Assembly (NCBI RefSeq): GCF_002080455.1
Contig: NZ_CP020555.1
Location: 5,926,501-5,990,500 of the forward strand
Length of the DNA: 64,000 nucleotides
Direction: 5' to 3'
From: Streptomyces sp. Sge12
GTDB taxonomy: Bacteria; Actinomycetota; Actinomycetes; Streptomycetales; Streptomycetaceae
Shown here piece by piece: positions 59,351 through 64,000 of the stretch (the stretch's first letter is position 1; every line of letters starts with the position of its first letter). The translations under genes were made by a program, and so were the position numbers. The notes below the pieces were generated by a model, which worked only from the letters and a program-made list of their open reading frames with translations, did not search any database and was not told the DNA's origin.

Positions 59351-60775
59351 GTGACGTCCCGAAAGCCTGATGAGCAGTTGGCTCGCGACTCCAGACTCCG
59401 ACTCGTCTCGCCGCGCTCCGTCGCCGCGGCCCGCAAGGCGGTGACCGACCGACGTACCCGGCCCGCGCCCCGGCCCCCGGCGGGTACGCCCGCCACGGCC
59501 GACCTCGCGAACCGGGCCAGGGCCTCGCTCGCCGACGCCGTACGCCTGACCCGCTGGGCCGAGCTCAACCTCGGTGCCGGAGACGGCGGCCGGCCCGCCC
59601 CCACGGGCGCCCTGCCCGCCGCCGACGTCGAACGTGCCGCCGGAGAACTGGGACTGACGCACGGCCAGATCCGGGTCGGCTGGGACCGCGCCCGACTCGC
59701 CGGACTGGTCGAGGTGCACGGCGGCCACGCCCGCCCCGGCTGGCGGCTGCGCGCCTGGGACCGCGACGACACCGCCGTACTGCGCGGCTGGGTCGCGCTC
59801 TTCGACGCCTGGTCGCTGGTCCATCCCGCCCCCGCGGACATCGCGCCCTCGGCCGTCGCCGAGGTCGTCGAGGCGATGCCCCAGCTCCTCTCCCTGCTCC
59901 AGCTCTCCGCCGGCCCGGTGACCGTTCCCGACCTGCTCGACCTGCTCGGGCAGCGCGTCACCGAACTGCGCGACGAGCGCTGCGAGATCCCCTACGAGGC
60001 CGAGCCCGCGGCGGCCCTGACCTCCGCGGCCGGCTCCGCCGAGGCCCGCCCCGTCCCGCTCGCCCGGCTGCTGCGCTGGGCGCTCGGCGGACTCGCCGCC
60101 GTGGACGCCGTCACCCTCGGCCCCGCCCGGGCCACGCTCACCCCGCTCGGAAGCTGGGCCGTCTGGGTCAAGCTGGAGCAGATCTGCGTCGCGGCGCAGA
60201 GCCCCGCCGGGAACATCGAGCAGTCCGCCGCCGCCATGCTGCACGGCTGCGCGCGGCTCACCCCCGGCCCGGCCCGCGCCGAGTACCGGGCCTGGCTCGC
60301 CGCCCGGCCCGTCGGCCACGCCGTGGCCGAGCTGCTGCAGGCGGCCCGCGGCGAGGACGCCCTGCTGCGCGGCCTCGCCTTCGAGGCGCTGCGCGTGGTC
60401 GGCGCCCCCGCCGAGCCCGAGGTGCGCGCCGCCGTGCGCGAGCCCGCTCTGCGCCCCTACGCCCTGCTCTGGCTCGCCGAGCACGACGGGATCGACCCCG
60501 ACGAGGCGCAGTACGTCCTGACCGCGGAGGAGTCGACCTGGCTGTGGGTGGACACCGCGGCCGCCATCGCCGACCACGGCGAGGCCGAGCTGCTGGCCCG
60601 CCACCTGGACTCGGCCGTCCGGACCACCGTCCCCCGGCTGCTGGACGAGGTCCGCGCGGTCGGCCATCCGCGCACCGTGCAGGTGCTGGTCGCGCTGGCC
60701 GCCGCCCACCCCGACCCGACGCTGGCCAAGGCCGTCCGCAGGGCCGCCTTCCAGGTCCACACCGGCGGCGAGTGA
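59351..60775 (+). CDS. Large conserved hypothetical protein, paralogue of 28085-29650
   Basis: 474 residues, soluble. Shares an ordered set of blocks with the 28085 protein: ASLADAVRLTRWAELN, a helical wing-like stretch ELGLTHGQIRVGWDRARLAGLVEVHG, ...LTPLGSWAVWVKLE, then C-terminal HEAT-like repeats AVAELLQAARGEDALLRGLAFEALRVVGAP and LALLWLAEHDGI. Both end in Lys/Arg/His-rich tails. The GTG at 59351 begins VTSRKPDEQLARD; another in-frame GTG at 59330 is possible. Function unknown; could be a scaffolding or transcription-associated protein. Confidence 0.8.
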   Translation: MTSRKPDEQLARDSRLRLVSPRSVAAARKAVTDRRTRPAPRPPAGTPATADLANRARASLADAVRLTRWAELNLGAGDGGRPAPTGALPAADVERAAGELGLTHGQIRVGWDRARLAGLVEVHGGHARPGWRLRAWDRDDTAVLRGWVALFDAWSLVHPAPADIAPSAVAEVVEAMPQLLSLLQLSAGPVTVPDLLDLLGQRVTELRDERCEIPYEAEPAAALTSAAGSAEARPVPLARLLRWALGGLAAVDAVTLGPARATLTPLGSWAVWVKLEQICVAAQSPAGNIEQSAAAMLHGCARLTPGPARAEYRAWLAARPVGHAVAELLQAARGEDALLRGLAFEALRVVGAPAEPEVRAAVREPALRPYALLWLAEHDGIDPDEAQYVLTAEESTWLWVDTAAAIADHGEAELLARHLDSAVRTTVPRLLDEVRAVGHPRTVQVLVALAAAHPDPTLAKAVRRAAFQVHTGGE

Positions 60776-60803
60776 GGGCGCAGGGGCGTGCGCGTCGGCA
60801 GGG

Positions 60804-61199
60804 TCAGACCTGCGGCGCGTACGTCCCGAAGCTCCAGACGTTGCCCTCGGCGTCGCGTGCCATGTAGTCGCGGGAGCCGTAGTCCTGGTCGGTGGGCTCC
60901 ATCAGGATCTCCGCGCCGTGCTCGACCGCCCGCCGGTGGTGGGCGTCCACGTCCTCGACCACGACATAGACCCCCGAGGGGCCGGCGCCCTGCATGGCCT
61001 TGTCGAAGGCCCCGCCGCTGCCCGAGCTGCCCAGCATCACCATGCCGTTGCCGTACGCCAGCTCGGCGTGCATCACCGCGCCGTCCTCACCCTCGTAGAC
61101 GGCGACCTGGGTGAAGCCGAACGCCTCGGTCAGCAGCCGGATGGCAGCCTTCGCATCGCGGTAGACCAGCGTGGGACAGATGGACGGAACGCCTGCCAT
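60804..61199 (-). CDS. VOC-superfamily (glyoxalase/bleomycin-resistance-like) protein
   Basis: 131 residues. Two beta-alpha-beta-beta-beta modules: LVYRDAKAAIRLLTEAFGFTQVAVYEG and VYVVVEDVDAHHRRAVEHGAEI, with DAEGNVWSFGTY at the end. Closest in feel to PhnB-like/YdfO subgroup proteins, which may bind divalent metal weakly. ATG 61199 chosen because GGGAG is eight bases upstream. Substrate unknown. Confidence 0.9.
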   Translation of the reverse strand: MAGVPSICPTLVYRDAKAAIRLLTEAFGFTQVAVYEGEDGAVMHAELAYGNGMVMLGSSGSGGAFDKAMQGAGPSGVYVVVEDVDAHHRRAVEHGAEILMEPTDQDYGSRDYMARDAEGNVWSFGTYAPQV

Positions 61200-61261
61200 G
61201 ACGATCACTCCCTCTCGTGACGGTGACCCGCGTCACACAGCATGGCAGGCGCCGCCGACAG

Positions 61262-62155
61262 TCAGCGGAAGGTGTTGCACTGGGCCATGTCGCCGGTCCG
61301 GTAGCCCTGGTAGAACCACTGCTGCCGCTGCTCGGCCGAGCCGTGCGTCCAGGACTCCGGGGTCACCCGGCCCTGGAACTTCTCCTGGATCCGGTCGTCG
61401 CCGACCGCGGCGGCCGCGTCCAGCCCGTCCCTGATGTCGTCCTCGGTCAGCGTCTTGATCAGCGGCCGCCCCGTGGACGCGTCCGCGACGTTCGTGGCGT
61501 TGTGCGCCCACACCCCCGCGTAGCAGTCGGCCTGCAGCTCGACCTTGACCGCATTGCTGTTCGCGCCCTGCCGGCCGTCCTGGGCCCGCTGGAGGGTTCC
61601 GGTCAGGTTCTGGATGTGGTGCCCGTACTCGTGGGCGATGACGTACGCCTGCGCGAAGGGGCCGCCGGTCGCGCCGAACTTCGTCCGCAGGTCGTCGAAG
61701 AAGTCGAGGTCCAGATAGACCTTGCGGTCCGCGGGGCAGTAGAAGGGGCCCACCGCCTCGGTCGCCATCCCGCACGCCGTGTTCACCCGGTTCTCGAAGA
61801 ACACCGTGTTCGCCGGGGTGTACTGGCCACCGCGCCGGGCGAACTCCTGCTTCCAGAAGGCCTGGGTGCTCCTGACGACCGCCACGAGCCGGCAGTCCTC
61901 GCGGGTGTTCGCGTCCTGCCCCGTCGTACAGGCCTGCTGCACCTCGCTGAGCGACGAGGAGGCCGGCGCCGGTTCCGTCTCCGTGGGGGACAGCCCCAGC
62001 TGGTCCGGCCCCACACCGAACAGCAGCCCCATGACCAGGGCGATGAGACCGACGATGCCGCCGCCCACCGTGGCCTTCCCGCCCGGGATGCGGCTGCCGC
62101 CGCGCCTGTCCTCGACCTCGGAGCCGTCGAGTCTGGCGTCGTCGTCGAACTGCAT
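61262..62155 (-). CDS. Neutral zinc metallopeptidase (YpfJ/Zincin family), single-pass membrane
   Basis: 297 residues. Acidic N-terminal cytosolic part (MQFDDDARLDGSEVEDRRGG), one helix (TVGGGIVGLIALVMGLLFGV), and an extracytoplasmic zincin domain with HExxH in YVIAHEYGHHIQNL, the conserved QADCYAGVWAHNATNV (third ligand region), and Cys pairs CTTGQ, CGMA, CPAD, CNTF that may form disulfides. Family role is quality control of envelope proteins, not proven. ATG 62155 has GGAGG upstream (CACGCGTGGAGGGCGGTGCGGG). Confidence 0.93.
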   Translation of the reverse strand: MQFDDDARLDGSEVEDRRGGSRIPGGKATVGGGIVGLIALVMGLLFGVGPDQLGLSPTETEPAPASSSLSEVQQACTTGQDANTREDCRLVAVVRSTQAFWKQEFARRGGQYTPANTVFFENRVNTACGMATEAVGPFYCPADRKVYLDLDFFDDLRTKFGATGGPFAQAYVIAHEYGHHIQNLTGTLQRAQDGRQGANSNAVKVELQADCYAGVWAHNATNVADASTGRPLIKTLTEDDIRDGLDAAAAVGDDRIQEKFQGRVTPESWTHGSAEQRQQWFYQGYRTGDMAQCNTFR

Positions 62156-62357
62156 CCCGCACCGCCCTCCACGCGTGAAACAGGTGCGGTCGCGTCTCCG
62201 CCCATGCGGCGAGTATCAACCCATTCATCCCGGTACGCGCCTCGGCCACCCCGGAGAGCCACTGATCCGGACGGGGGACGGACGGGGGGTGCGGGGGAGC
62301 GGCGGCAGGCCTGCGGGCGGCCCGGCCCGCGCCCGGAAACCAGTTGCACACCCCCGG

Positions 62358-62394
62358 TAGAATGTCTCTCATGGCAAATCTCCTCGCGGATTAG
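62358..62394 (+). promoter_or_regulatory. Promoter with a leaderless seven-codon ORF upstream of the ABC-F gene
   Basis: A good actinomycete -10, TAGAAT (62358-62363), would start transcription at about 62370-62371. The ATG at 62371 opens a seven-codon reading frame, MANLLAD, stop TAG at 62392-62394, i.e. a leaderless peptide. The ABC-F start is 62 bases later. Upstream leader ORFs are known for regulating ABC-F resistance genes by ribosome stalling. The -35 is not convincing. Confidence 0.5.
62371..62394 (+). CDS. Leaderless seven-residue leader peptide (MANLLAD), candidate
   Basis: See the promoter entry. Very short and hypothetical: ATG directly at the predicted transcription start, no Shine-Dalgarno, two Leu codons CTC CTC, stop TAG. 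It may be a stalling or attenuator peptide for the ABC-F gene, or simply chance. Confidence 0.4.
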   Translation: MANLLAD

Positions 62395-62456
62395 CGGCGT
62401 CGAAGCTTCGCGTCCTGCCCCCCTTCCGCCGTCCCCACCCGCCCTGGAGTATTTCC

Positions 62457-64000
<1,544 letters not shown>

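Overview
The window is chromosomal DNA of a high-GC actinomycete, almost certainly a Streptomyces. The evidence is strongly GC-biased codon use, frequent GTG and TTG starts, TGA stops with ATGA or GTGA overlaps, two actinomycete-type PHO boxes, a bldA-type TTA codon, an LAETG-anchored surface protein and a sufR-sufBDCSU operon with its SufR-type operator. From memory the order matches the core region around SCO1937 down to about SCO1840 of S. coelicolor; this is recollection, not a search. There are no transposases, integrases, prophage genes, rRNA, tRNA or CRISPR arrays, so this is core rather than accessory DNA.

Layout. 1-5.3 kb: pentose-phosphate operon on the minus strand (tkt-tal-zwf-opcA, opcA cut by the window edge). 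5.3-10.3 kb: ctaB and ctaA (heme O and heme A synthesis), a TTA-containing amidohydrolase-like gene and two hypotheticals. 10.4-12.1 kb: an ABC-2 exporter. 12.5-19.1 kb: the SUF iron-sulfur assembly operon sufR-sufB-sufD-Rieske ferredoxin-sufC-sufS-sufU-sufT, closed by a 13-bp-stem terminator. 19.2-25.3 kb: a secreted DUF3616-type protein, an SMR efflux/TetR pair with tandem operators, an HxlR-peroxiredoxin fusion regulator divergent from an MFS exporter, dapD, and a small membrane protein. 25.3-33 kb: GNAT, secreted nuclease, a large hypothetical, PhoX-type phosphatase under a PHO box, and a two-domain TerD protein. 33-36 kb: semialdehyde dehydrogenase divergent from an IclR regulator around a perfect palindrome. 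35.8-44 kb: membrane protein with two-component system, class B PBP, GNAT, FrnE/DsbA-like protein, aminotransferase V, amidohydrolase. 44-46.6 kb: LAETG surface protein and CapA-like phosphoesterase. 46.7-56 kb: cobalamin genes (a CobE/CbiG-CobC fusion; riboswitch-cobD-cobQ-chelatase-cobO-cobB) interrupted by a ZIP transporter. 56-57.7 kb: Pit phosphate permease under a second PHO box. 57.9-64 kb: hydrolase, a paralogue of the 28-kb hypothetical, VOC protein, zinc metalloprotease, and an ABC-F gene behind a seven-codon leaderless ORF.

How they work together. Several genes serve redox and metal homeostasis: the SUF operon with its own sensor, heme synthesis, the pentose-phosphate NADPH supply, a peroxiredoxin-linked regulator, a FrnE-like protein and riboswitch-controlled cobalamin synthesis. 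A second thread is phosphate scavenging: a PhoX-type phosphatase and a Pit permease both carry good PHO boxes, and a secreted nuclease carries a weaker one. I found no obviously unknown multi-gene system. The least ordinary items are the HxlR-peroxiredoxin fusion, the tandem 22-bp-spaced operators on the SMR gene, the leader ORF of the ABC-F gene, the stacked dyads in front of sufR, and a pair of diverged large hypothetical paralogues 31 kb apart.
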